Shown here: positions 1-7,476 of the stretch, piece by piece | Layout: each line of letters starts with the position of its first letter | Numbering within the stretch: the stretch's first letter is position 1 | Source of the DNA: Firmicutes bacterium UBA6132 | Lineage (GTDB): Bacteria; Bacillota_A; Clostridia; Tissierellales; Sedimentibacteraceae | Length of the DNA stretch: 10,579 nucleotides | Reading direction: 5' to 3' | Assembly: GCA_002435835.1 (NCBI GenBank) | Contig: DIVM01000056.1 | Span: forward strand, 1 to 10,579 | Position numbers and translations under genes: made by a program | The notes under the pieces: model-generated | Database searches by the model: none | What the model saw: the letters and a program-made list of their open reading frames with translations, nothing else | Told to the model about the DNA's origin: nothing

Positions 1-156
<156 letters not shown>

Positions 157-185
157 CTATCATTAAAAACTTTTTTGATGAATCT

Positions 186-548
186 TTTTACGCCAATGCA
201 GGCAATTTGTTAGAGAAAATTCTTTACAAAGACAACATGAATGAAGTATTTGAACGAGTGAAGAAAAACAAAGGAAGCCATGGAATTGACGGATTGACAA
301 CTGATGAACTTCTGCCGTATCTTAAAGAAAATGGTGCAGAACTAAGACATAAGACCCATTACCTGTTAGATGGGTAGAAATATCAAAAGATAACGGGAAG
401 ACATTTTCAAAAAACAGCTTTGGATTTGGACCAAACAGAAGTGATCATGATGCTTTAAAAAGGTGTCAAGAATACATGAATGAAGAACACCAAACTTGAA
501 AATGCTGGTGTAGTGTCTTTGCTTAAAACATACACAGCAGTAAGTTAA
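186..548 (+). pseudogene. ltrA-like: Group II intron reverse transcriptase/maturase, multiply deleted pseudogene
   Basis: Three pieces of the N-terminal half of a group II intron RT are visible. Piece one (about 189-350) reads NLLEKILYKDNM, ERVKKNKGSHGIDGLT and ELLPYLKENGAEL, the RT domain 0/1 region. Piece two (353-499, a different frame) reads PVRWVEISKDNGK and then jumps directly to TFSKNSFGFGPNRSDHDA. In an intact protein a block of a few tens of residues (including the usual 'LGIPTV.DR..Q' segment) lies between them, so there is an internal deletion. Piece three (about 495-547, back in the first frame) reads ENAGVVSLLKTY, resembling a later RT palm segment, and ends in TAA. The YADD catalytic motif, maturase domain and endonuclease domain are all absent. 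Intact proteins are roughly 400-600 residues. The gene is certainly inactive. Confidence 0.75.
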
Positions 549-557
549 TTCTATTAA

Positions 558-622
558 ACCGCCATATACTGAACGGTAAGTACGATGGTGTGAGAGGACG
601 CTAAATAAATTAATTATTTAGC
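558..622 (+). ncRNA. Group II intron domain V-like and domain VI-like hairpins (relic)
   Basis: Bases 558-589 resemble the compact domain V hairpin. An upper stem 567-570/575-578 closes a GAAC loop, a two-base bulge lies at 579-580, and the lower stem pairs 559-566 with 581-588. In that register there are two A/C mismatches (562 with 585, and 564 with 583), as expected of decay. The catalytic triad position reads CGC. Bases 600-622 form a perfect 9-bp stem (GCTAAATAA with TTATTTAGC, loop ATTAA), in the place of domain VI, followed by CCTACTC and an AT-type 3' end. The identification comes from order, spacing and shape next to the RT relic. The splicing activity of this copy is doubtful. Confidence 0.55.
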
Positions 623-677
623 TCCTACTCTATTTTTAAAAAAATGAAATAAAACTACATGATAAATATTTTTGATA

Positions 678-1814
678 TTATAATAATAGTTCTGCCTTTA
701 ATGCGATAGAAACATATTCTATAAAGGCATAATGATTATCTTCCAATCCAAGGAGACTCCTGGCTTTCCCAATTCGAAAACGTATCGTATTTTCATGAGT
801 GCCAAGAAAATACGCTGTTTTTTTGTAGTCTCCGTTATTCTCCAGATAAATTCGAGCAGTTTCTAGGAGATTCGTAGAATATCGATATTCGTATTCCTTC
901 AAAGGTTCAAGTATTTTTTTGCAAAATTCATTTAAAATTTCATGATTGCGTAAAGGAAGTAGCAGATTGTATATTGATAAATCATTATAATAGGTTAATT
1001 TATTTCCTGTTAACTGAGCAATTTCATATGCGGAATAGGCTTCGTTGAAACTGCGTATGAAACCACTAGATTCTTCACATTTGCTGCTAACACCAATATA
1101 AAATGTTTTTCCATAGTAGGATAAAAGGTGTGTTAGAGAATTAATTGTACGTGAGAAATCTAAATGTGTAATCAGATTGAGAATTAAGAATCCCCCCTTA
1201 CGATATCTAAGAAAATGCAGCTGAAATTGTGAAGATAAATCACTTTTCAAAAATTTAAAGCGTAAAGACGGAAGCTCCGGATATGAAATATAAATACACA
1301 GATATTTTAATGGCAAATCTGGAGCCAGATATTGTATGATATTATTACGTTCTTGACTACTTAATTTGTCATACAGAAGCTGGTTTATTTTATTTTCAGA
1401 GTTTATATCCAGCTGCTCTGTTAGAATTAGTTCAGAAATGTCCTTGATAAGTTGTCCATACGGCACATCAGCATTAATCATAATAATAGGATAATTATTT
1501 TTATTTGATAAGGTTAGCACTCTTTCTGGTATTTGATTAAGATAGTATTTTAAACAAATACAGCAGGAGCTTCCTGTTTGTATATAAAATTGAATTAGAT
1601 TGAAAACAAGGTCTTCATTATTTTGGGCTGTATAAAAACTATGTATATATAAATCTCCTTTTGAAACTAAAGTGTACCCAGGGTCGTCTGGATCTAAAGG
1701 ACAATCTGTAAAATTAACTCGTAAGATTTCTCTATTGAGTCCATTCTTGCCAGCTACTAGTTCTGCTTTTTTTAAAACATCAAGTTGGAGGATATCTTTT
1801 ACCGTAATACTCAT
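678..1814 (-). CDS. PucR-family transcriptional regulator
   Basis: This 378-residue cytosolic DNA-binding protein has the three-part PucR/CdaR layout. An N-terminal PucR (purine catabolism regulator-like) sensor domain spans about residues 5-130, a central degenerate GGDEF-like domain about 165-285, and a C-terminal helix-turn-helix of the HTH_30 type begins at residue 316 (LLETARIYLENNGDYKKTA, then GTHENTIRFRI). Family members usually activate neighbouring catabolic operons when a metabolite is present. ATG at 1814-1812 is preceded by AAAGGAG at seven bases, so the start is well supported. The gene diverges from the DUF917/permease operon across 197 bases that contain its own promoter and a strong dyad, so it very probably controls that operon and perhaps itself. 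No clear terminator is seen beyond its stop. The effector is unknown, but the permease and DUF917 neighbours suggest a nucleobase- or hydantoin-like compound. Confidence 0.88.
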   Translation of the reverse strand: MSITVKDILQLDVLKKAELVAGKNGLNREILRVNFTDCPLDPDDPGYTLVSKGDLYIHSFYTAQNNEDLVFNLIQFYIQTGSSCCICLKYYLNQIPERVLTLSNKNNYPIIMINADVPYGQLIKDISELILTEQLDINSENKINQLLYDKLSSQERNNIIQYLAPDLPLKYLCIYISYPELPSLRFKFLKSDLSSQFQLHFLRYRKGGFLILNLITHLDFSRTINSLTHLLSYYGKTFYIGVSSKCEESSGFIRSFNEAYSAYEIAQLTGNKLTYYNDLSIYNLLLPLRNHEILNEFCKKILEPLKEYEYRYSTNLLETARIYLENNGDYKKTAYFLGTHENTIRFRIGKARSLLGLEDNHYAFIEYVSIALKAELLL

Positions 1815-1856
1815 ACTAACTCCTTTTAAGATTCAAATTTAAGTAAATTTATATTT

Positions 1857-1885
1857 ATTATGAGGCAATAAACGAATAATGTCAA
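1857..1885 (-). promoter_or_regulatory. Sigma-70 type promoter of the PucR-type regulator
   Basis: On the minus strand a perfect -35 TTGACA (1885-1880) is followed after 17 bases by CATAAT (1862-1857), five of six to the -10 consensus. Transcription would begin near 1850, giving a leader of about 36 bases that includes the AAAGGAG site. This is the strongest promoter match in the intergenic region. Confidence 0.7.
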
Positions 1886-1899
1886 GAAATGAAATTGTA

Positions 1900-1935
1900 G
1901 ATTATACATTAAAAAATCCTTTTTGCTGTATAATC
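1900..1935. promoter_or_regulatory. Perfect 9-bp inverted repeat, candidate PucR-type operator
   Basis: GATTATACA at 1900-1908 is exactly the reverse complement of TGTATAATC at 1927-1935, with an 18-base spacer. The spacer adds a nested AAAAA/TTTTT pairing around ATCC. Half-site centres are 27 bases apart. The dyad lies between the regulator's -35 box (1880-1885) and a candidate operon -35 (1941-1946), centred near -58 of the latter. This is where an activator that also adjusts its own synthesis would bind. Regulator binding is inferred, while the repeat itself is exact. The right half also contains a TATAAT, so a promoter box inside the repeat is an alternative reading. Confidence 0.5.
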
Positions 1936-1940
1936 CTATA

Positions 1941-1969
1941 ATGAAATGCGAGGAAAATACGTTTATAAT
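1941..1969 (+). promoter_or_regulatory. Candidate activator-dependent promoter of the DUF917 operon
   Basis: A perfect -10 TATAAT (1964-1969) is preceded at 17 bases by ATGAAA (1941-1946), a weak four-of-six -35. Start of transcription would be near 1976, about 36 bases before the ATG. A poor -35 next to an upstream dyad fits a promoter needing an activator. Other TATAAT copies at 1929-1934 and 1937-1942 lack a convincing -35. Confidence 0.4.
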
Positions 1970-2011
1970 AAAAATATGAATATCAAAATAAGCTGAGAAA
2001 AGGAGATAAGA

Positions 2012-3100
2012 ATGAGAAAACTCGATTTACAAGAATTAAAAGACATTATGATGGGCTGCGCAATTTTAGGAACTGGCGGGGGTGGTTCACTTGCAGAAGG
2101 AGTGTCGGTTGTTGAAAATGAATGGAATGCCGGAAAAGAATTTAATATGCTTGATTTTGATGAGATTGAAGATGAATCATATTATGCAAGCCCATATTAT
2201 TGTGGATGCATGATACCAGAAGAACAGGAAGTAGAGGAAGACCTTTTTGATGGAACAGATATAGCATTATCTGTAGAAGCATTAGAGAAATACATGCAAA
2301 CAAATTTTCATGGAGTTGTATCAATTGAATATGGTGCAGGAAATACAGGTGAAGTTATGGCAATTGCTGCAAAGACTGGTAAATATATTGTAGATGCAGA
2401 TGCTGCAGGAAGAGCTGTTCCAGAACTTCAGTTTTCAACTTATTATGTGACAGGACAACCTATTACTCCGTTAGCGATTGGAACAATCTATGGAGATGTA
2501 GTAATTATTCCAATTGTAAAAGAAGATGCAAGAGCTGAAGCACTTGCAAGGTCCATGGCAGTTGCAACAAGTGGAGCAGTAGGTATGACTGATCATCCAA
2601 TTCAAGGAAAAAATCTAAAAAAATCAGTTATTCCAGGAGCCCTTTCACATGCACAGAAAATAGGGCAGGCAAGAAGACAGGCAGAAGAGGCAGGAAACAA
2701 TCCAATTCATTCAATTTTAGAAGCAGCAAATGGTAAATTGTTATTTACAGGACGTGCTACGGCAGAAACTAATTGGGAAAATAAAGATGGTTTTACATTT
2801 GGTAATATATATTTAGAAGGAATAGAAGAAAATGAAAACCAAAATGCAAGAGTTTGGTATAAGAATGAAAACATGATGATGTGGGTGGATGGTAAGTTGC
2901 GTTTAACTTGTCCAGATTTAATTTGTGTAGTAGATAGTGTGACTGGAAAACCGATTACGAATCCAAATTGTAAAGAAGGAATGGAACTTTGTGTACTAGG
3001 ATTCCGCTGTCATGATTTGTGGAAAACTGAAAAAGCTTTAGAAATTTTGAATCCAAGATTTTTTGGATTTGATGATGATTGCATCTTCTTAGAAGACTAG
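2012..3100 (+). CDS. DUF917 family protein (S-methyl-thiohydantoin desulfurase / hydantoinase-like)
   Basis: This 362-residue protein matches the DUF917 family along its full usual length. It has an N-terminal glycine-rich GTGGGGS at residues 20-26, EYGAGNTGE at 106-114, and the family signature VDADAAGRAVPELQ at 127-140. A C-terminal domain contains PDLICVVDSVTGKPIT and ends near NPRFFGFD. Pfam links the family to S-methyl-thiohydantoin desulfurase, and many members sit beside hydantoinases and NCS1 permeases. A cytosolic role in processing a five-membered N-heterocycle (hydantoin or thiohydantoin type) is the best inference, but the true reaction is not known for this protein. AAAAGGAG at 1998-2005 supports the ATG. 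It is the first gene of a four-gene operon, and the permease starts 15 bases after its stop. Confidence 0.85.
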   Translation: MRKLDLQELKDIMMGCAILGTGGGGSLAEGVSVVENEWNAGKEFNMLDFDEIEDESYYASPYYCGCMIPEEQEVEEDLFDGTDIALSVEALEKYMQTNFHGVVSIEYGAGNTGEVMAIAAKTGKYIVDADAAGRAVPELQFSTYYVTGQPITPLAIGTIYGDVVIIPIVKEDARAEALARSMAVATSGAVGMTDHPIQGKNLKKSVIPGALSHAQKIGQARRQAEEAGNNPIHSILEAANGKLLFTGRATAETNWENKDGFTFGNIYLEGIEENENQNARVWYKNENMMMWVDGKLRLTCPDLICVVDSVTGKPITNPNCKEGMELCVLGFRCHDLWKTEKALEILNPRFFGFDDDCIFLED

Positions 3101-3115
3101 CAGGGGGATAAAATC

Positions 3116-4444
3116 ATGGAAAAAACTTTAAAAGTAAAGGGATCTTTAGAAGAAAAATATAATGATTATGAAAAAACACCAGTTCCGGAAAATGCCAGAA
3201 AAACGTGGTTTGAGCAAGGCATGGTTTGGCTGGGGGAAGGCTTTTGTTTAAGTGGTCTTGCAGTGGGTGGTGTATTGGCAAATGGACTATCTTTCAAAGA
3301 TGCGTTTATTGCAAGTTTTGTAGGGTCTTTTATTGTTTTTTTACTGGCTACAATATGTGCTTTTGTAAGTACGCATACTCATCTTCCAACATCTTTTAAT
3401 TGTCGTAGATCTTTTGGAACTATAGGGGCCAAAATTATAGGTATCATATTTTGTATCTGTAATTTTGGCTGGTATGCATTTCAAGCTGACTTGTTTGGTA
3501 ACACAATATCATTAGTAGTGAAACAATTAAGTGGCAGTACAATTGCGCCTGTCATTTTTACTGTTATTGGTGGCTTGGCAATGTCAATGACTGCGATTTT
3601 CGGGTTTAAAGCAATCAAAATGTTAAGTGTAATTGGAGTACCGCTACTATTTGTTCTTTGTATTACTGCGGTTATAAAAACAGGTACTATAGTGCCTATG
3701 GGTGATATAGTAAGCTCGGGGCCGATTGGTTCGCCAATCAGTATTGTCGCAGGAATAACAGTAGTTGTAAGCTCTTTTGCAGTAGGTATTGCAATGATGG
3801 GTGATTTCAGTCGCTTTTGTAAAACGCGTAAAGATTGTGCGATTGGTATCAGTTTAGGATATTTTTGGGGATATATTCCAGTTATGATGTGTGGTGCTTT
3901 TTTTACATACGCATTTAAAAATTGGAATGTAGTTGAAGTTATGGTACTTACAATAGGGCTTGGAATATTTGGTGCACTTGTTCTTGTTATAGGTCAGTGG
4001 ACTACAAATGATAATAATCTCTATGGAAGTGTGTTGGGATTAATGAATACTCTAGATGGCGTTTCAAAGATACCACGTATGAAATTGACATTAATTTTAG
4101 GAGCTATAAGTACAGCAATTGCAGCATTAGGAGTATATAAATATTTTGTAAACTTTTTATTAATACTCGGTGTATTTATAACACCTATTGCAGGTATTTT
4201 AATTGCGGATTTTTATATTTGTAACAGAAAGAGTTATGATGAAGATTGGTCTACAGTTCATTGCGGTATCAAGTGGGATGCAATAATAGCATGGATAGTG
4301 TCTTCTTTTGTTGGTCTTACGATGACTACAGGACCTATTGGTTTTGGATGGTTTGCCGATTTTGGTGATATCATTCCGGTTCCTATTATTTGTATTGCTG
4401 TAGCTATTGTGTTTTATATTACTGGTCAAGAAGTTTTTAAATAA
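3116..4444 (+). CDS. NCS1-family (CodB-like) purine/pyrimidine/hydantoin permease
   Basis: This 442-residue integral membrane protein has about twelve hydrophobic segments and the N-terminal layout of NCS1 (nucleobase:cation symporter-1) proteins. WLGEGFCLSGLAVGG in the first segment is followed by NCRRSFGTIGAK near residue 95-106 and NFGWYAFQADLF at 116-127, the region that lines the substrate site in this family. NCS1 carriers bring in cytosine, purines, allantoin, hydantoins or thiamine-like compounds with Na+ or H+. The closest-looking subgroup is cytosine permease CodB, but substrate cannot be read from sequence, and no cytosine deaminase is nearby. The partner is the DUF917 enzyme, so a hydantoin-like or related ring compound is a fair guess. 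GGGGG (3103-3107) acts as ribosome site for the ATG at 3116. Confidence 0.88.
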   Translation: MEKTLKVKGSLEEKYNDYEKTPVPENARKTWFEQGMVWLGEGFCLSGLAVGGVLANGLSFKDAFIASFVGSFIVFLLATICAFVSTHTHLPTSFNCRRSFGTIGAKIIGIIFCICNFGWYAFQADLFGNTISLVVKQLSGSTIAPVIFTVIGGLAMSMTAIFGFKAIKMLSVIGVPLLFVLCITAVIKTGTIVPMGDIVSSGPIGSPISIVAGITVVVSSFAVGIAMMGDFSRFCKTRKDCAIGISLGYFWGYIPVMMCGAFFTYAFKNWNVVEVMVLTIGLGIFGALVLVIGQWTTNDNNLYGSVLGLMNTLDGVSKIPRMKLTLILGAISTAIAALGVYKYFVNFLLILGVFITPIAGILIADFYICNRKSYDEDWSTVHCGIKWDAIIAWIVSSFVGLTMTTGPIGFGWFADFGDIIPVPIICIAVAIVFYITGQEVFK

Positions 4445-4477
4445 CTGTATAAAAATAGTAAGATATATGGAGGCTAT

Positions 4478-5935
4478 ATGAGTGCAGAAAGAGTATTTTA
4501 TTATTTTAATGAAATATCTAAAATATCAAGATTGTCTTTTGAAGAAAAGAAAATAGCTGATTACCTAGTGGAACAAGGGAAAAGAATGGGGCTTGAAGTT
4601 ATTCGCGATAAAGAGAATAATGTAATCATAAAAAAAATAGCAAATAGAATAGATAGCCCTGTTGTCGTTTTACAGGCGCATACAGATATGGTATGGGAAT
4701 CAGAAAATTCAGAGGAAACCCAAGAAAAAATACCGTACCATATTCATGTAAAAGATGGGAAAATATGCACATATGGAACAACTCTTGGAGCAGATGATGG
4801 GATTGGAGTTGCTTTGATGCTAACCCTTCTAGAAAATAATACAAAAGAATATCCTTCTTTAGAGGCTATATTTACTGCAAATGAAGAGGAAACCATGAGT
4901 GGAGCCATTGCTATTAGGAAAGAAGATGTAACTGGTGAATATATGATTAATCTAGATAGTGAGAAAGAAGGAGTTTTTACAATAGGATCAGCTGGTGGTA
5001 TTTCTTCATTCTGCAAGCTGCCAGTAAAGAGTAAGACTTCTATAAAGGACATAACAGTCAAAATAATGGTAACAGATTGTATTGGAGGACATTCTGGTTT
5101 AGAGATTAACAGAAAACATGAAAATGCAATTAAACTATTGGTACGATTTCTTAGAACATTATCTAAAAATTCATTTGAACTGAAATCACTTGAAGGAGGA
5201 AGCCGATCTAATGCTATTCCAGGATGGGCTACTGCAGTCGTAAATACAGATGATATAGAAATATTAGAAAAAGAAGTAATAGATTTTATAAAAATTTGTC
5301 AAAACGAATGGTGTAATGAGGAAAAAGAACTATCCATATCAATAAAACAGACAGAATACAGTTGCGTTGTATATGAGGATCAGTTCAGAGAAAGATTACT
5401 ATTACTTTTAGAGAATCTTCCGCATGGTGTCTATAGTAGAAATGAAGATTTTGTATGTTCTTCAGTAAATTTAGCTATTGTTAGAGAAATTGAAAAGTTT
5501 ATCACGATAGAACTCACTTTGCGTTCTTCTTATGAATCATGGTATAGGGATGAAGTAAAAAAAATTGAGAGGTTAATGGAGCACTTTGGCGGAGAGTCAG
5601 AGCACAAAGATGAATATCCTGCTTGGATGTATAAAAAAGATTCAGAGCTTACAAAAATATTTTTAGATACCTATGATGAACTATATGGCGAAAAAGCTGA
5701 ATGTGAGAATGTTCATGCTGGATTAGAATGTGGTATTATCATGAGGAATTGTCCCTCAGTGAAAGATGCCATATCAATAGGTCCTACTATTTTAAATGCA
5801 CATACAGTATTTGAATCACTATATATAGAATCTGTAAATAAAGTATATGCTTTGTTAGATAAAGTTTTGCAGAATATCAATGCAAAGAAAGAGCAATCAA
5901 ATATAAGAAGTAAGAAAGGAGACTATTATGAATAG
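4478..5935 (+). CDS. pepD-like: M20C-family metallopeptidase (PepD / Xaa-His dipeptidase-like)
   Basis: This 485-residue cytosolic zinc peptidase is of the aminoacyl-histidine dipeptidase type and has the expected length. Metal and catalytic residues of the family are present: H68 and D70 in QAHTDM, D106 in LGADDGIG, E136 and E137 in ANEEETMSG, D160 in NLDSEKEG, and a C-terminal histidine at about 442 in GPTILNAHT. It also has the HAGLECG motif. Family members cleave dipeptides such as carnosine or Xaa-His; some M20 relatives cleave N-carbamoyl or N-acyl amino acids. Differences from the usual PepD text (QAHTDMVWE where QGHLDMVCE is common, and NAHTVFES where GAHSPDE is common) suggest a divergent, possibly specialised subgroup. 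GGAGG at 4469-4473 precedes the ATG by four bases. Its last eight bases overlap the MFS gene, so the two are probably translated together. Confidence 0.87.
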   Translation: MSAERVFYYFNEISKISRLSFEEKKIADYLVEQGKRMGLEVIRDKENNVIIKKIANRIDSPVVVLQAHTDMVWESENSEETQEKIPYHIHVKDGKICTYGTTLGADDGIGVALMLTLLENNTKEYPSLEAIFTANEEETMSGAIAIRKEDVTGEYMINLDSEKEGVFTIGSAGGISSFCKLPVKSKTSIKDITVKIMVTDCIGGHSGLEINRKHENAIKLLVRFLRTLSKNSFELKSLEGGSRSNAIPGWATAVVNTDDIEILEKEVIDFIKICQNEWCNEEKELSISIKQTEYSCVVYEDQFRERLLLLLENLPHGVYSRNEDFVCSSVNLAIVREIEKFITIELTLRSSYESWYRDEVKKIERLMEHFGGESEHKDEYPAWMYKKDSELTKIFLDTYDELYGEKAECENVHAGLECGIIMRNCPSVKDAISIGPTILNAHTVFESLYIESVNKVYALLDKVLQNINAKKEQSNIRSKKGDYYE

Positions 5936-7175
5936 TAAATTCAAAAAATATTTAATTATTATAGCACTTGGTTTAGCAGGGGGATCTATTTATTTCTTAC
6001 CATATATAAAATATGTTTTTTATGATGCACATATAGCCTGCATGAATATTAATAATACTCAGTCAGGATTTTTAATGACTACATATACAATTGCCAATAT
6101 GATTTTATATATTCCCGGAGGAATTTTGGCGGATAAGATTTCTCCTAGAAAAGCACTTGTATACTCATCGCTGGGAACGTCTGCATTGGTGTTTCTATAT
6201 GCATTTAATATGGAGAATTTTACGATATCCATACTTATTTGGATATGTCTTGCAATTAGTACGGGCTTTGTTGTATGGTCTGCATTGTTAAAAACGGTAA
6301 GAATTATTGGAACGGAAGAAGAACAGGGGTTCTTATATGGTCTTTATTATGCTTGTAATGGAATTTCAGCAGCAGTTGTAAATACACTGGCAGTATTAGT
6401 TTATCAGACAGGTGGAGATATGAAAACAGGATATTTTCGTGCATGTATTTTTGGTGGATTGGTAACTATTATAGTGGCAGTTATACTAATGATTTTACTA
6501 AAGGAGGAAGATTGTAATAGATCAGTTGATGACAATGAACCCAAGTTTCGTGTTAGTGATTTAGCCAAATTATTAAAAACTCCAATAGTATGGGTTATAT
6601 CTATAATCATGTTTTGTGGATATGGCTATTATATGAGTACATCTTATTTTAATCCATATTTAACAGAAGTATTTGGAATTTCTATTGTAGATTCTGGATT
6701 TCTTTCAGCAGTAAGAACTTATCTTCTTTTATTATTAGCTCCAGTTGGAGGATTAATTGCAGATAAATGCTTCAAATCTACGAGTAAATGGCTTTGCATA
6801 GCATTTGTTATTCTATCCGGTTTATTTGGGTTGGTACTGATTTTACCAGCAGATATTAATCCAACATTGGTTAGTATTTATACATTAATTCCTGGGGCGG
6901 TGGCAATGATGACATATGGAGTTATTTCTTCTATCGTTGCAGAAGTAGGAATTCCGAAGGTTATGACTGGTACAGCAATTGGTATTATTTCCATAGTTGG
7001 ATATATGCCAGACTCAGTATATTCCATGATATTTGGAAACTGGATGGATAAGTATCAAAGCGGAGGATACAATATTATTTTTGGATTCTTAGCTATAACA
7101 GGTATTTTTGCCGCCATATTGTCATATGTTGTTTTAAGATATATTAAAAAACACAAAATTAAAAGTAAAATATAA
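5928..7175 (+). CDS. Major facilitator superfamily transporter
   Basis: This 415-residue protein has about twelve membrane segments and the MFS motif A between segments 2 and 3 (GGILADKISPRKA, residues 64-76). A weaker copy lies in the second half (GGLIADKC), the usual sign of the duplicated six-helix fold. Overall it resembles nitrate/oxalate or sugar-acid type MFS carriers rather than drug exporters, but this is only an impression. ATG at 5928 lies eight bases inside the end of the M20C gene, with AGGAG just upstream, so translation is coupled. It is the last gene of the operon and is followed by a strong terminator. With an NCS1 importer already in the operon, it may export an end product or take up the peptide-like substrate of the M20C enzyme. 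The direction of transport is not visible in sequence. Confidence 0.87.
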   Translation: MNSKFKKYLIIIALGLAGGSIYFLPYIKYVFYDAHIACMNINNTQSGFLMTTYTIANMILYIPGGILADKISPRKALVYSSLGTSALVFLYAFNMENFTISILIWICLAISTGFVVWSALLKTVRIIGTEEEQGFLYGLYYACNGISAAVVNTLAVLVYQTGGDMKTGYFRACIFGGLVTIIVAVILMILLKEEDCNRSVDDNEPKFRVSDLAKLLKTPIVWVISIIMFCGYGYYMSTSYFNPYLTEVFGISIVDSGFLSAVRTYLLLLLAPVGGLIADKCFKSTSKWLCIAFVILSGLFGLVLILPADINPTLVSIYTLIPGAVAMMTYGVISSIVAEVGIPKVMTGTAIGIISIVGYMPDSVYSMIFGNWMDKYQSGGYNIIFGFLAITGIFAAILSYVVLRYIKKHKIKSKI

Positions 7176-7182
7176 AATGTGG

Positions 7183-7236
7183 AAAGCTTATAAATGATTG
7201 TAGTATAAATACATTTTTATAAGCTTTTTCTGTTTT
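7183..7236 (+). terminator. Rho-independent terminator of the DUF917 operon
   Basis: AAAGCTTATAAA (7183-7194) pairs perfectly over 12 bp with TTTATAAGCTTT (7216-7227), around a 21-base loop that holds a small GTA/TAC hairpin. A T-rich tail TTTTTCTGTTTT runs from 7225. It begins eight bases after the MFS stop and closes the operon. Confidence 0.85.
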
Positions 7237-7257
7237 GATCAGAGTATAGCGGATTTA

Positions 7258-7476
7258 ATGGATGAGATAACTATGGAAGGTATATTTTTTATTACAACCT
7301 CCTATATAATTCAATTTATGATAGAATATTTGGCTAACAATGGATTAAATTTTGCGCATAATAAAATAAAAGAAGTAGTGCAAAAAGAAGATAGTTTAGA
7401 ACATCAAATTTTTAATGTATTAGATAGCAGCTTACGAGAATCTCCTGAAATACATATTAGATATACTTATAATTAA
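7258..7476 (+). CDS. Hypothetical 72-residue protein, possibly an N-terminal fragment
   Basis: A small ORF gives a protein with a hydrophobic start (MEGIFFITTSYIIQFMIEYLA) followed by a charged helical part (NKIKEVVQKEDSLEHQIFNVLD). It has no family motif I recognise. The pattern of a short hydrophobic helix, then 'KIKE', then 'IFNVLDSSLRE' is like the first 60-70 residues of some large NTPases and hypothetical proteins. The ORF ends exactly where the minus-strand binding-protein pseudogene ends (they overlap by four bases). It may therefore be a fragment left at a rearrangement junction. No good ribosome site precedes the ATG at 7258. GGATGAG before the second ATG at 7273 is a weak alternative. 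It lies after a strong terminator with no clear promoter. Expression is doubtful. Confidence 0.3.
   Translation: MDEITMEGIFFITTSYIIQFMIEYLANNGLNFAHNKIKEVVQKEDSLEHQIFNVLDSSLRESPEIHIRYTYN

Larger units (their letters stand above)
180..632 (+). mobile_element. Degenerate group II intron remnant
   Basis: This stretch holds remains of a group II intron-encoded reverse transcriptase (about 186-548), then directly a domain V-like hairpin (558-589), the linker TGTGAGAGGACG, and a domain VI-like hairpin (600-622) followed by CTCCTACTCTAT, which resembles the 3' end of bacterial group II introns. The 5' ribozyme domains (I-III) and most of the protein are missing. A complete bacterial group II intron is roughly 1.9-3 kb, and only about 450 bases remain. 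Such introns are retroelements that splice out of RNA and reinsert by reverse transcription, but this copy cannot encode an active maturase. The left boundary is uncertain. The right boundary, near 630-633, is inferred from the intron 3' consensus. Confidence 0.7.

Noticed and set aside
600..622. Perfect hairpin considered as a terminator for the PucR-type gene
   Set aside because: It is pure AT apart from its ends and has no T-run on the minus strand. Its position after the domain V-like hairpin explains it as intron domain VI.
2142..2324. 60-codon minus-strand frame inside the DUF917 gene
   Set aside because: Shadow of a clearly real gene, with no ribosome site and a low-complexity text.
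4199..4429. 76-codon minus-strand frame inside the permease gene
   Set aside because: Antisense shadow rich in Asn/Arg/Thr; the plus strand encodes recognised membrane segments.
4626..5061. Two overlapping minus-strand frames inside the M20C gene
   Set aside because: Both lie over conserved catalytic motifs of the plus-strand enzyme and have no start signals.
6404..6610. 68-codon minus-strand frame inside the MFS gene
   Set aside because: Shadow of the transporter, no ribosome site.
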